Shown here one piece after another: positions 10,656 through 23,071 of a stretch of DNA of 64,000 nt. A program made the position numbers and the translations under genes. The stretch comes from Moniliophthora roreri (taxonomy: Eukaryota > Basidiomycota > Agaricomycetes > Agaricales > Marasmiaceae). The stretch spans positions 186,001-250,000 of the forward strand of contig LATX02000229.1 in the NCBI GenBank assembly GCA_001466705.2, written 5' to 3'. Positions within the stretch are counted from its first letter, which is position 1. Each line of letters begins with the position of its first letter. The notes under the pieces are model-generated. The model saw nothing but the letters and a program-made list of their open reading frames with translations. It was not told the DNA's origin and ran no database searches.

Positions 10656-12765
10656 ATGTCTCTCGCAACCGGTATTCCCGCTTTCGTGGCACTGCTCACG
10701 CTCGCGATATTATGGGCTTCGCACAAGAGGGGAAAGTCGCCTTTGCCTCCTGGCCCTACCGCAGACCCGTTCATCGGTCATTTGCGTCTGATGCCGAGAG
10801 AGAATCAGGCTGAGACGTTCCACGAATGGTCAAAAACTTATGGTATGCTTCGCCTTGACTATATTCTACTCCTTGTGCTGAATAGAATACCAGGCAACCT
10901 CATATACCTCAAGGTTTTTGGCCGGGATATGGTGGTTATTGGGAGCTTCGGGGTAGCTCAGGAGCTATTGGAGAATAGAAGTGCAAAGTACAGCTGTCGG
11001 CCACCATTCATTGTGTGGAAAATGTGTTGCATGCTCGCTCTTTTCTGCCTAAACACTGGAACTAACACCTCATTCACTAGGATGGGTTGGTGGCCCACTT
11101 TGACATTTCTTCCATACGGAAAGCGATTTCTCAAGCATCGCAAGATGTTTCAGCAATATTTCGGGCACAAAGAAAGCCTTGCGTTCAATGACGTTCTGGC
11201 CGAAGAAGCTCGCTTGCTCGTGACGAATCTTCAGCATGCTGCACCTGGAGAACATCTACACTATGTGCACCGATACACTATTTCCAATATCATGAGGGCA
11301 GCATTCGGAAAGCAAATCAAATCAGACGGGGATCCTTTCATTAAGCTCGCGTCGGACGTGTCGTCGGTGTTGAATAACTCGGGGCCGATGGGCAACACCC
11401 CTGTTGATATGTTTCCTTGGCGTGCGTTTCTGTCATTTCTCTCACCACGGCCAAGTAGTAACTGTTGCAATAGTTAGACATCTTCCGACTTGGTTTCCGG
11501 GAACGTATTACGCTTCTTACGCTTTGGCCAACAGCAAGATCATCCGGCGGCTACATGATGACCCATTTGCGTATGTACAACAGCAGATGGTGAGTATGCG
11601 AGATCGCCAGTGTTTTGCGAGAAACTGACCATTTCGGTAGAGAAATAGGAACGTTCAACGATCCTTCCTTTCTGAGATGTTAAACGAGCTAGGTGACAAT
11701 GATGACCCGGAACACTTCGAGGACATCAAAGGTGCATCAGCTACCGTATTCGCTGCAGGTACGTCGTCAGAAATTGACTACAGTTGCCCTACTTATTCCA
11801 TGACGTAGGCGAGGATACAGTTGAGTGACTATATTGAATGATTATGCGCATATTGAAGACGGAATCCTTCAACAGACCTTCCTAACCCTTAATAGATTCT
11901 TCCTCTTCATGGTCCTGCATCCAGAATATCAGAAACGAGCTTATGAAGAGATTATCTCCGTCATTGGTGAAGACCGGCTCCCGGAATATAGTGATCGAGA
12001 GTCTCTTCCGTTCGTGGAATGTATAATGCAGGAAGCTTTGCGGTGAGTCTTGTTCAGTCTGTGCTCTGTCGTTGCACTCACGACAGTCTTCGCATAGATT
12101 CTATCCAGCTGCCCCTCTAGGTATGTGCACGGTTGTGCTGAAGAGAACATTCCGTGTCTCACATCTGGAAGGCATTCCCCATAGGTCCCTAGAAGACGAT
12201 TTCTATAATGGTATGTTCATACCCAAAGGGACCATTATGATTGCGAATGTGTAGTATGTTGCTTTCAGTTTTGCATTGTTATCGATGCTCACATTGTCCT
12301 AGCGGCATGAGTCAAGACGAGAACGTGTACTCAAATCCCAAAGTATTTGACCCAACTCGATTTCTTCCCGCCCCGGAAGGAAAAGGTGAACCCCATTTCG
12401 CTGCTGCTTGGGGATTTGGACGAAGGTGAGCGCTCCATTATTCCAACTCGAAGTTTGGTGTCAGCCTAGTTGAATCTCTTGCATGCAGAATCTGCCCCGG
12501 GCGACATTTCGCTAGCTTGTCTCTGTGGCATGCGATGGCATACGTCCTTACTACGTTGGAAATCCGCCCTGCCAAGGACGAGAATGGGAAAGTGGTACTA
12601 CCCGAGGTCAAGTTCACAGAGGGATTGACAAGGTGTGATCCGAGCTCTGCTTGCCCTGTCATAGTACTGAAGGTGTCTCAATTTAGTCAAGCTGCTCCAT
12701 ACACTTTTGAAGTGCGACCGCGTTCAGAGGCTGCGCGCGCTCTCATTGCTCACATCGAAGTGTGA
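10656..12765 (+). CDS. Cytochrome P450 monooxygenase, tandem copy 1
   Basis: Twelve exons join without a stop to 506 residues: 10656-10842, 10894-11023, 11081-11421, 11474-11589, 11641-11758, 11809-11819, 11876-12042, 12098-12120, 12172-12253, 12303-12425, 12489-12632, 12687-12765. An N-terminal membrane anchor (residues about 5-22) is followed by the LPPGP hinge. Helix I carries AAGEDT, split across the 11-nt exon. The ExxR motif is EALR, and the haem site is FGRRICPGRH, with the Cys as thiolate ligand. It should be an ER-anchored monooxygenase working with a P450 reductase on an unknown substrate. From exon 2 on, every exon length equals that of copy 2. It resembles O-methylsterigmatocystin-oxidoreductase-like basidiomycete P450s; I do not assign a CYP number. 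Confidence 0.93.
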
Positions 12766-14117
12766 GGGGATCAACGTGACAAATCTCGGTTTCCGTTCGG
12801 ATGAATGAATTACCCTGAAAACCAAGATCCATGTTCTGAACGGTCATCTGATATCGTTAGACGGTACCGGTGGACTAGCTGCCGAATCTAATGATTAAGT
12901 TTTTCCAGCGACCACAAATAAACCTAACCGGGGGAGCATTGTTAATATGATCTTTAAATTTTAACTTCCTTAGATTATTTTCAAATTAATAGATGAATCG
13001 CTGCGGTCGACACACAGAATTAACTGCTTCTCACTATGATGGTTTTTCAATACTAAGACTGCTATAAAGCTGCTACATTCCCGCTATCTTTAGTAGCGGG
13101 TCTTGGTCCAAAATCCCTCGTTTTACTAAGCGTTTCGGTGAAAAGTTCCCACGTACTCTTGCCTGCTTAGTTTACTAAGCACACTACCAGGAATTCCCAC
13201 GTACTCTTGCCCCGCTTTCCTCTATTCGATTACTAAGCACTTGACCAGGAATTCCCACACGCTTTCGCTTACCTTCGCACTGCTCTGCCACAGTTAAAAT
13301 GTAGAATTCATATCCATTAGGGCTCAGGTTCTGATTATTTCATATGCCTGGCAAAACATGTCGTTTCTTGCTCTGCCTGTCGATAGAAAGATAGCGGGCG
13401 CTGCCGGTACGGCCCCTACCCCGATTATGTATCGGGTAACGGACAGTGTCGCCGAAACTTTTGCATACAAAATCACATGTTTCCCACGACGCGGTCCGGT
13501 CAGGAGTGAGCATTAGTTAACAAACCCTTGTCCCTCGGGCTTTGACTCCTATTAACCACTAGAACCGAGATAGATAAGTTGTCCACTCATCAGTTGGCCA
13601 GCTATAGCAAGAGGAAGTCCAATGGTTCTTAACAAGATAACAAGCTTCTAGTGCTCACTTCATGTCAATTTCGACGTACAATTTGACATGTCTCATATCT
13701 TCGCAATCCAATTTTTTTTGTCATCAACCCACGGATCAAACGGCCTAACCAATCCTTTCTCCTGCGGGTACTCAACTCGGGCGTATATGTTTATCAGCCT
13801 TGAGCAGCAGAATCCGGCGGTCGAGGGAATGACATGGCACCATAGTACTGAGTGCAGGTGCAAGATTATGGTGCGTTGCTTCAAGCATCATTTTTTCACA
13901 GCATGCCAGTCACATTCCGGGCCATTCAAAAGGCCATTCAAAAGTTACTGACCTACTCAACATCAGATGATCTCCTTGGACATCGTAGTCGCCCGATGAA
14001 TCTCAAGTCCATCTGCCGCTCCTCAAGAACCTGAAAGTTGCCTATATTGAAATGATTGAAAAGAAGGTGGACGATGCAAACAATTTGTTCGCCTACCCAT
14101 AACCCATCTTGATATCG
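12766..14117. other. Spacer with short direct repeats and a decayed gene remnant
   Basis: Three imperfect direct repeats lie at about 13122-13268, each containing (t)ttactaagc and ttcccac, with a small hairpin just before at 13079-13100. From about 13690 to 14035 the plus strand resembles the spacer before copy 3 (16650-16980): both share tggtgcgttgcttca and a similar tail near cctgaaa...cctat. This suggests a gene remnant that was duplicated together with the P450 unit. Confidence 0.4.
13122..13268. repeat. Three imperfect direct repeats, about 50 bp
   Basis: Units start at about 13122, 13171 and 13230. The first two contain ttcccacgtactcttgcc and the last two contain accaggaattcccac. Nothing CRISPR-like or coding is attached. 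They look like a degenerate minisatellite. Confidence 0.55.
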
Positions 14118-16218
14118 ATGCCGCTCGCAACCAGTACTTTTATACTCACAGTACTCGCCATACTGTGGGCCACCTGGCCAAAGAGAAAGTCGCATTATCC
14201 TCCAGGCCCCGTCGCAGATCCATTCATAGGTCATGTGCGCGTTATTCCAACGCAGAACCAGCCCGAGGTCTTTCACGAGTGGTCGCAAATTTACGGTATG
14301 TGGCTCTCAAGCAAGATCACCTACCAATGCTGACCAGATTTATCGTAGGTGACATCATGTACCTGCAGGTTTTTGACCGCAAGATGGTGATCATGGGAAG
14401 CTTTAAAGTAGCCCAAGAGCTACTCGAGAATAGAAGCGCAAACTATAGCTGTCGTCCTCGATGTGTCGTATGGAGAATGTGGGTTGCGCTTCCTCTTCTT
14501 GCAAACCCTAGCACTAACCTCAGATACAAAGCATGGGCTGGAAGGACTCTCTAACGTTCTTCCAGTATGGAAAACGGTTTTTAAAGCACCGTAAGATGTT
14601 TCAACAGTATTTCGACCGCAAAGGAAGTCTTGCGTTCAATGACATGCTAGCGGAGGAGGCGCGCTTGCTCGTGGCGAACCTCGCTCGCGCTACTCCAGGA
14701 GAACATATTCACTATGCTCATCGACTCACTACATCAAACATCATGCGAGCAGCCTTCGGGAAACAAATCAAAGATGACAGTGATCCTTTCCTGAAACTTG
14801 CTTTGGATGTGACATGGGCAGCAAATAATTCTGGCCCAATAGGGAGTACTCCCGCTGACATGTTCCCTTGGCGTACGCTTCACCGTTTCTATTGTAGTAT
14901 AGTGCTGACTGTTGCGATAGTCGGGCATCTTCCGTCCTGGTTCCCGGGGACGTATTATGCGTCTTTTGCTTTGGCCAGTCGTACAATCATCCAGAGACTG
15001 TACGACGACCCTGTTGAATTCGTACAAAAGCAGATGGTGAGAAGCTACGTTCATCCTGCTTGGATATTACTGAGTACTTCGGCAGAGAGATGGGAACGCT
15101 GAACGATCTTTTATCTCCGAAAAGTTGACAGAGGTAGGAGACGAGCTTGATGAAGAAGCTCTGCAGGATATTAAAGGTGCTTCGGCTACGGTATTCGCAG
15201 CTGGTACGCTGTTTAAGGTTGCGTTACTGTTGGTGTTCTCATCATCATACTCTGTGTCTAGGCGAGGATACAGTTGAGTATCCGTGTTCAAGAGATGTTC
15301 AAGAGAATGTGTTGCAACTTACGCTTCCTTCTGTCAGAGCTTTGCAACGCTCACGATATTCTTTCTGGTTATGATTCTCCATCCGGAGTACCAGACGCGA
15401 GCCTATCAAGAGATTACTTCCGTCGTTGGTAAAGACCGACTCCCGGAACATAGGGATCGAGATTCACTTCCTTTCGTGGAGTGCATACTGCAGGAAACGT
15501 TACGGTGAGCCCTACAATGAGCTATTTCCTATCGTCCTTCTTATCTATTATATTTAGTTGGCATCCCGTTGTTCCTTTAGGTGCGTTCGGCCTCCGTTAG
15601 GAAGAAGCTCAGGAGTTCACCGCTACAGGTATACCGCATCGTTCTTTAAACGACGATATCTACAACGGCATGTTTATTCCCGGCGGGTCCGTGATGATTC
15701 CGAATGTATAGTGCGTTCGCCCTCAGTCTTGTTGTGGTTTTGTGCTGACTCCATACTAGTGGTATGAGTCGTGACAAGGACGTGTACTCAACCCCCGATG
15801 CGTTCAACCCAGCTCGATTTCTCCCGGCTCCGGAAGGAAAAGGTGAACCCCACTTCGCTGCTATCTGGGGATTTGGACGAAGGTAGGCATTCCTTGCCGG
15901 CTCGGAGTGGTATTGGCTCATTCGTATCCCTCGTACAGAATCTGTCCTGGTCGACACTTCGCCGATCTAGCTTTGTGGCATGCGATGGTATGCATCCTTG
16001 CCACATTGGAAATCCAACCTGAAAAAGATGAAGATGGGAAGGTGTTACCGCCTGAGGCACGGTTTACGGAGGGACTAGTGAGGTGCGATATCGTATTTCT
16101 GCTTACTCTACTGGGGTGCTAAAATGCGTCTAAATTCAGTCAAGCTGTTCCGTTCCGTTTCGCAGTTCGGCCACGCTCAGAGGCTGCACGTGCACTCATT
16201 GCGAATATCGAAGCCTGA
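14118..16218 (+). CDS. Cytochrome P450 monooxygenase, tandem copy 2
   Basis: Twelve exons give 503 residues: 14118-14295, 14349-14478, 14532-14872, 14921-15036, 15086-15203, 15262-15272, 15338-15504, 15558-15580, 15629-15710, 15760-15882, 15939-16082, 16140-16218. The chosen start is the ATG giving MPLATSTFILTV, a membrane anchor matching the other copies. Helix I is AAGEDT, ExxR is ETLR, and the haem motif is FGRRICPGRH. The reading is open throughout, so the gene looks functional. It keeps the intron between PLG and the following IPHR that copy 3 lacks. It is probably an ER-bound monooxygenase; the substrate is unknown. Confidence 0.93.
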
Positions 16219-17055
16219 ATCTGGGCTTTTAAGAGCGCGCCTGGTCGATTGAATTGTCTCGAAACAGTAGAGATTGCAGCTATTCATGTACTTTTACTTA
16301 GGCCTTTGTACGTGTATTTATTCATGGGAAATCTCGTATTTGGTTGGTCGTACACTGTCAGAAGTTTTTATGGATGCCAGTGACAAGTTCGAGTTTCTAG
16401 ACGAGCACGCTGCATAATTATGGAGGGAAGAAGGTTACATACATCTGTTTAGTATGTAGTATGTACTTCGAATTTTTGACTTTCCCACGTATCATCCTTT
16501 CTTCCCTCTCGCCCATGGTAAATATAGTCTAATGCCGATTGGACATCTGCTATTGGGACCGACATAGCACTTAGAACATAATTCAGACGAATGGATCTCA
16601 GTCCCCTTCAGGCAGTGAAATCACACAACTCCAGGTTCTAGCGTTCCATACTTCTCAATCCAATTTCTATGATCAGTACCCATCGTGACACGGTCGATGT
16701 GAACATCAAAGCCTCGACTCCAATGGAAGTGATAAACGCAAGAAACCACTCCCGGGTGCCGCGAGTGCTGGACCTCGGGGGACTGGAACCGGGAGGCAGA
16801 CAGGGAAGATTTCTGGTGCGTTGCTTCAGTTATCATGGTCACGACGAATGGCTTAGTGTACTCTGCATCTCAGATGGTCGGTCAGAGCTACGTCTATGTA
16901 CCCATCACATGGTGTGGTCGCCCCGAGTGACTTTAGATCACATCACAGTCGATTCTGATACCTGAAACGATGCCTATTGGCCCCCGGAAAGTTTATAATG
17001 AAGATAAAGACGCGGACAAATCTCTCCAAATCCAGTTATCCACACCCATAATCTG
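16219..17055. other. Spacer with decayed gene remnant upstream of P450 copy 3
   Basis: The plus strand has an open stretch (16669-16965, ending DHITVDSDT) with no recognisable domain. Parts of it resemble the spacer before copy 2. It is most likely a pseudogene piece carried along in the tandem duplication. The last 100 bp should hold the copy 3 promoter. Confidence 0.35.
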
Positions 17056-19097
17056 ATGTCACTTTCAACCACCATTTTTATTATTACGGTACTAGCTGTA
17101 TTGTGGATCGCTTGGCCAAAAAGGCGATCGTTTCTTCCTCCAGGCCCCGTCGCAGATCCACTCATTGGCCATGCGCGCATTATACCGGCACAGAACCAAG
17201 GAGCGGCTTTCCACGAGTGGGCACAAACTTATGGTCTGTCCCGTTCAGCTGTAGCCATCCGTTATACTAAAGAGAACCACAGGCGACCTCATGTATCTAA
17301 GGGTCTTTGGACGAGACATGGTGGTCATCGGAAGCTTCGAAACAGCGCAAGAACTACTCGAGAGCAGAGGTGCGAACTACAGCTGTCGCCCACGATTCGT
17401 CATATGGGAAATGTAAGTTCACTTCATCTTCTTGCCAGTTCTAATATTGATCTGAAGTACAAAGGATGGGCTGGAAGCCGTCTCTGCCATTTTTGCAGTA
17501 CGGAAAGCAGTTCCTCAAGCACCGCAAGATACTCCAGCAGTACTTTGGTCGAAAAGAAAGCCTTGCACTCAATGATATCCTGGCTGAAGAGGCACGTCTA
17601 CTTCTGGTGAATCTCCTGCGTGCTGCTCCAGGAGAACATATAAACTATGTCCATCGATTCACAATATCCAATATCACACGGGCGGCATTTGGAAATCAGA
17701 TTAAGTCTGATGACGATCCTTTCCTGAAGCTTGCCGACGATGTAACATGGGGAATCAATAATTCGGGCCCGATAGCGAATACCCCTCCTGATATGTTTCC
17801 TTGGCGTATGTTTCATTTCTTGAATGAGACCAATCACTGACTGCTGAGAAAGTCACACATCTTCCATCGTGGTTTCCTGGAACGTACTATGCAACTTTCG
17901 CTTTGGTCAATTCCAAGAACACCCGTAGATTGTATGATTACTCCGTCGAGTATACACGAAACCAGATGGTACAAAACTCCGTTTCTACTTTCCCGGGTAC
18001 TGACTATTTCTGTAGAGAGGTGGGAACGTTGAGCGGTCCCTTGTTTCCGAGAAGTTGACTGACCTCGGAGACAACTTCAATGAGGAGGACCTTGAAGACA
18101 TCAAAGGCGCTGCTGCTACGGTTTTTGCTGCTGGTATGTCGTCGAAGGTTAAGGTTCAAATGCGTTCGTCCTCATTCATATCTCTGTTTAGGCGAGGATA
18201 CAGTTGAGGATCTCCGTTCATGATAACATGTGAATGACTGAAAAGCGGTGCCCTTGAACAGAGCTTTGCGACGCTGACGATATTCTTTCTCGTCATGATT
18301 CTGCATCCAGAGTATCAGGAACGAGCCCATCAAGAGATTATTTCCGTTGTCGGTAAAAATCGGCTCCCGGAGTACAGGGATCGGGATTCCCTTCCTTTCG
18401 TGGAGTGCATACTTCAAGAAACCTTACGGTGAGTTCAACGGTCGACTGTGCATGTCGCTGCACTTATGGCCCGTCTCTTCATTCAGTTGGCATCCAGTGG
18501 CTCCTTTAGGTGTGCCACACCGGTCTTTAGCGGATGACATGTACAAGGGCATGTTGATACCCAAGGGGGCCATTATGATTCCTAATATATAGTGCGTTCG
18601 TTTTCATTCTTGTTGTGTTTTCGTGCTGATTTCGTCCTAGCGGTATGAGCCGTGACAAGAATGTCTACTCGAATCCAGAAGCATTTGACCCAGCCCGATT
18701 TCTCCCGGCTCCGGAAGGAAAGGGTGAACCCCACTTTGCCGCTGTCTGGGGATTCGGACGAAGGTGACATTCCTTTTTTCCAGCTCGGAGTGGTATTGGC
18801 TCATTGGTACTGCACATACAGAATCTGCCCTGGTCGACACTTCGCTGACCAGTCTTTGTGGCATGCAATGGCCTGCATCCTTGCTACGTTGGAAATTCTA
18901 CCTGAAAAGGACGAAAGTGGGAAAATAGTCGTGCCTGAGGTACGGTTCACGGAGGGAATAGTGAGGTGAGATATCGTACTTCTACTCGACCTTGCAGCAT
19001 ATTAAAACCTAAGTTCAGTCAAGCTATTCCATTCCGCTTCGCAGTTCGACCACGCTCAGAAGCTACCCGTACCCTCATTGCGAATATCGAAGCCTAA
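17056..19097 (+). CDS. Cytochrome P450 monooxygenase, tandem copy 3 (one intron lost)
   Basis: Eleven exons give 503 residues: 17056-17233, 17283-17412, 17465-17805, 17853-17968, 18016-18133, 18192-18202, 18262-18428, 18487-18591, 18641-18763, 18822-18965, 19019-19097. The 105-nt exon at 18487 equals the 23- and 82-nt exons of copies 1 and 2 fused exactly, so the intron between them is precisely absent. Membrane anchor, LPPGP hinge, AAGEDT, ETLR and FGRRICPGRH are all present. It is probably active. Confidence 0.93.
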
Positions 19098-20428
19098 GTC
19101 TTGGCTTCCTAGTGTACTGCTGGTGTCGAATTGAATTATCTTGAAACAGTAGGTATTGCAGCTGTTCACATATGATTACTTAGGTACATTGACGTGTAAT
19201 ATAAATGACTCGGACCAGAACCACGCTGAACTAATCAATCCTTTATCCTTTATCTAGTATGATGACTGGAGTCTCAGAGCAGCGTAGCAACTATAGGACA
19301 GCCAAGTTGAACGTATTAGGACTTTTTGCAGGCGACGAACAAGTACTTCAAACTTGAAGTTTTTACATCTAAGCGCTTCGGAATTCTGTAGCTCGTTTGA
19401 AATTTTTTTTTTTTTTGCAATCAGGATCTACCCCAAAACTACCCCGGTCGACACTCCGAGCATTCCATGGCCGCTACACGCAATTCCCACTCGCGAAGGA
19501 TGCAAATGGATCCTTGGTACCGCCTGGGATATGTTTCACAGAGGGGCTGGGAAGGTGAGCTTTTAGACTCAGTGAAAACCCCGTCCTGTACAGTCCGATT
19601 CCTACTGTTTCCGCATGTTTAATAGCATGGAACAGAACGAAACATAAAGAACGGATAGGTAGCTGTTCATATCCGTTTTTTTCCAATAATCTGGGTATCA
19701 TCTTTGAGAAATCCTTTAGAATCACTTCAAAACGTACCATATTGGTACGTGACGTCATTCCCAGCTTCAGAAATAGTGCAGAGACAGCTAAGGAAGGCGA
19801 AGAAAGGTATCATTTGTTTGCCTGTCGTAAGGTAGAGGTCAGATGCAAGTCTTCGGTTCAAAGGAGGTAGGGGAAGAGGGCGAGGAGGAGTAAGCCGTCG
19901 AGTAGCAATCGGGTAGACAACGGGTAGACACAGAAGGAATTAATCGAAAGCGAACAGAGGGATGTCATCAGAACGTAAAAAATAGGTGCGTTTTTCACTG
20001 GGTTTTAGACCCGAACCCTTGATGCTGATAATCGATAATCATTCAGGTGGTTCTAATTATGACCGTGTTCTCAAACTACCTCCGCTCTCATCGCTCAAAC
20101 CGATGCTCGAACTGCGTATCATCCATTGCTAATCCATTCCTTTAATATTTCCCAGTTCGCTTCTCGACAACAAATGTCCTCCTGTACGTTAGGAGTAAGC
20201 GCAAATGCGTCAATTCATAGTCTCGAGCTTCAATCCTATCAGGAGGATGGCGTATATGAAGTGTCTATATGGAAACATCAACTGTATCTGAAGACCGGAA
20301 GACTGATCCCACACCAAATCATCACAGGGATTCTCGTCATATTCTATTGCCGTGGAATCCAAGGGCTATACGACGGCTTTAGAGACTATTCAGGAGAGCG
20401 GCCATGGTGACTTCTTTTTGATGATGAC
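19098..20428. other. Gene-free spacer between the P450 and alcohol oxidase arrays
   Basis: There is no credible coding exon. Reading frames are short and have no splice-linked partners. An A/T-rich run occurs at about 19402-19416. The right end (about 20120-20499) resembles 22690-23071 upstream of oxidase copy 2, so the promoter region was duplicated with the gene. Confidence 0.5.
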
Positions 20429-20434
20429 TATAAG
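20429..20434 (+). promoter_or_regulatory. TATA box of alcohol oxidase copy 1
   Basis: TATAAG lies 71 nt before the ATG, in a context (actataagagag) repeated almost exactly before copy 2 at 23000-23005, 72 nt from its ATG. The same spacing in both copies supports a core promoter. Confidence 0.6.
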
Positions 20435-20499
20435 AGAGCATTAACAGCCAACCCGTTCTGAGCATCAATCAAACACCTACCATAACGCTCTCGCCCATT

Positions 20500-21969
20500 A
20501 TGTCCGACGACGCCTACGATATCATCTTTGCTGGAGGTATGTGCCTCGTTGGCCTTCATTGTCTTGACGATCGATTACCATTTATGCAGGAGGAACTACA
20601 GCGTGTGTTACTGCCGGTAGGCTCGCGATGTTGGACCCGACTCTCAAGATTCTTGTAAGGAGTCATTCTCGTACATGAAAAGCATTCAAAATGACTCCGT
20701 CAAGCTCATCGAAGCTGGACCACACACTCGCGAGCTGCAAGACCATGTTCAACCCGCGCGATTTTTCAGAAACCTATTTCTTCCCAAGGATACCTATTCT
20801 CATCATGTTGGACCTTTCAGTGAAGCTCTCGGTGGGAGAGCAGCAATAGTTCCTTCGGGGAGGTGTGTCGGTGGTGGATCAAGCGTCAATTGTAAGTTTA
20901 CAGCTTTCCCGGTGCAACTTGGGTGTTTACACATAATTTCCTCCAGTTGTGATGTACACACGAGCAGCTGCTTCAGATTATGATGACTGGGAGAAACTAG
21001 GGAATCCAGGATGGGGATCGGACAGTCTCATTCCCCTATCGAATAAGGTGCGTTCTCACCATCATTGCTTGTCAAAATNTCTGCATGGGGTACTATACGG
21101 TAAGACTGGCCTCCCAGTGCTGGCACGCCCTTCATCTAACAACTTGCATACAGGAATACCCCAAAGCTATTGGCCACGTACATGTCAGATCGGGAACTGA
21201 CCCATACGCACCTCTCGATTTCAACCCTAGATATCTCGAACAGTATGTGTCCCGTCTCATATCAGGCTCTCATTCGCTCACGTTCCATTTCAGCGACGCA
21301 GACGTGGCGGTCCTCCGCTGGGGTTACAAACGTTCTCGTGAATTTGCTCGTCGAGTCAAGTCGTACCGAGGGGAGCATGCGCCCGAGCACCCCAAGTTCC
21401 CAGAGGGTAGTGCAGCTGCAGCGTCAGTGGCGTCTGGGCCTGTGGATATCAATGCTCCGGATATTGTGTATACAGCAGAAGATGACAAGGCAGTGGATGA
21501 CTATAGTAGGGCTAATCGTGAGTTTCTTGGCTTCGAGTACTGGTCGTTGCACGCTGAGCGCTGAGTACGATTTAGTTTCGACGACTTGGCATGCTGTAAG
21601 TCATTAAGTTCTCCATTAGTCTGGATCCGAGGAGGCAAGTTGACATTGCGATAGCTTGGAACATGTGCGATGAAGCCGCGTGAAAAAGGAGGAGTAGTGG
21701 ACCCGAGGTTGAATGTATATGGGGTCGAAGGTTTGAAAATTGCAGGTGCGGGCTGATTTATAACCCTAATTTACTCTGTCACTGATGGACATGAGTGTAG
21801 ATCTCAGTATAGCACCGTTGAACGTTGCTGCGAACACGTACAACACGGCCCTGATCATTGGGTAAGGCCCCGAGTTTGAGCTGATATTCGTCGACTTACT
21901 GGGTTTCACAGAGAAAAGGCAGCTTTGGTCATCGCTGAGGATCTAGGGTTGAATGAATTACAAGTTTGA
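20500..21969 (+). pseudogene. Methanol/alcohol oxidase (GMC family) copy 1, middle missing at an assembly join
   Basis: N-terminal exons 20500-20536, 20590-20654, 20705-20891 and 20947-21047 encode the FAD-binding start (IIFAGGGTTACVTAGRLA), IEAGPHTREL and the GMC signature (SGRCVGGGSSVN). At 21079 a single N joins this to the C-terminal exons (MGYYT, HVHVRSGTDPYAP, TWHALGTCAMKP, then ANTYNTALIIGEKAA). The stop is at 21967-21969. About half of the protein is absent at the N, so this is best read as a gapped gene. The His of HALGT and the Asn of the last block are the expected catalytic pair. Such enzymes oxidise methanol or short alcohols to aldehyde and H2O2. Confidence 0.85.
21079..21079. 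other. Single-N assembly join
   Basis: The left side ends inside an intron of the oxidase N-terminal half. The right side starts within an exon of the C-terminal half. The N does not represent one base; it marks an unresolved join between near-identical gene copies. Confidence 0.9.
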
Positions 21970-22999
21970 GGGAAAACGAGGGTCGGTGTACGCACTATGA
22001 AAACTATGACTTAAGAGCCCGCGAATGTTTAGGCTAATTGTCGCGAATAAAATGATTGTGTTTGTGAACAATCTGGATTTGGTGGGTTCATGTGTGGGAG
22101 TCAGTGTTTGTATGTGTTTCTAGTTTTCGGTTCGCAGATGACGTTGCATAATTCTCCCGTTCAGCTCTTCACCTTTTCCTTTGAACCTCAATATACCCTA
22201 CTCTATATCCATCTCAACTCTTACCCCAAACAATCCATGATTGCTTCGCTATTCTCCCTACCTGTTTCGTGGGGATTGGCACGCGATTAGATGCGTTTGA
22301 GCTCTTTGCTTTTTGGCATCACCAACTTTCTCACGACGCCTTGCTCGTTCGTACATCTCGCCAATCACCATCGGATAGCTTGCTGTATAGTTGTTCATTG
22401 CTATTGGGGCCGGGGCAGTCTCAAAATTTAGGTGAGTGGTCTCTAAACGATAAAATCACAGAGTTCCAGGTTCTAGTGCTCAATGGGTGTCAGACGCAGC
22501 CGATCGGGTCTATATTCTGTGCGACGCTGACGACGTTTGGATGTCGTGCGATGAAGACTTTCCCTGATTCAGAGGTCATCGCCGTATTAAGCGCCCACCC
22601 GGAATCTGGCGGTATACGATTGACCCGTAAACTACACTATACTTTTTGTGGTTTTGTTGACCACGGCACGGGTCCATATCCATATATATGACACCGTATA
22701 GACGAGCCCTACAAGGACAAATGCATCAATCCAAGGTCTCGAGCTTCAATCCTGTCAAAGGAATGGTGTGTGAAGTTCCCGCCATTAAAGGCTTCGCGTT
22801 GCGCAGAAGTCTTCGCCTATATGGAAACATCATTCGTATACATCTGAAGTCTGGGGGTCTGAGAGTCCGATTGCTCATTGTGAACCCAAATTACTACAGG
22901 GTTCCCATTGTATCTGACTTCCCCTGGATCTGAAGGGTATACCACGGCTTTAAAAACTATTCGGGATAGTCGGCGCGGTGACTTTGTTTCATCAATAAC
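21970..22999. other. Spacer between alcohol oxidase copies 1 and 2
   Basis: Open frames here (for example 22269-22691) have no recognisable domain. The segment from about 22690 onward matches the upstream region of copy 1, including gtctcgagcttcaatcct, and is the duplicated promoter. Near 22452-22470 a short block (ccaggttctag) also occurs at 16630, before P450 copy 3. Confidence 0.45.
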
Positions 23000-23005
23000 T
23001 ATAAG
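23000..23005 (+). promoter_or_regulatory. TATA box of alcohol oxidase copy 2
   Basis: TATAAG lies 72 nt before the ATG in the same local context as before copy 1. Confidence 0.6.
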
Positions 23006-23071
23006 AGAGTATTGGCAGCTGATACCTTCTGAACACCAATCAGATACCCAACCATAACACTCTCGCCCATA

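Noticed and set aside
11809..11875. Reading through the intron after the micro-exon in P450 copy 1
   Set aside because: It would add stops; the GTTGAG donor gives the same exon lengths in all three copies and restores helix I.
13122..13268. CRISPR-like repeat spacing
   Set aside because: Only three imperfect units in a eukaryotic genome, without cas genes; a minisatellite is enough.
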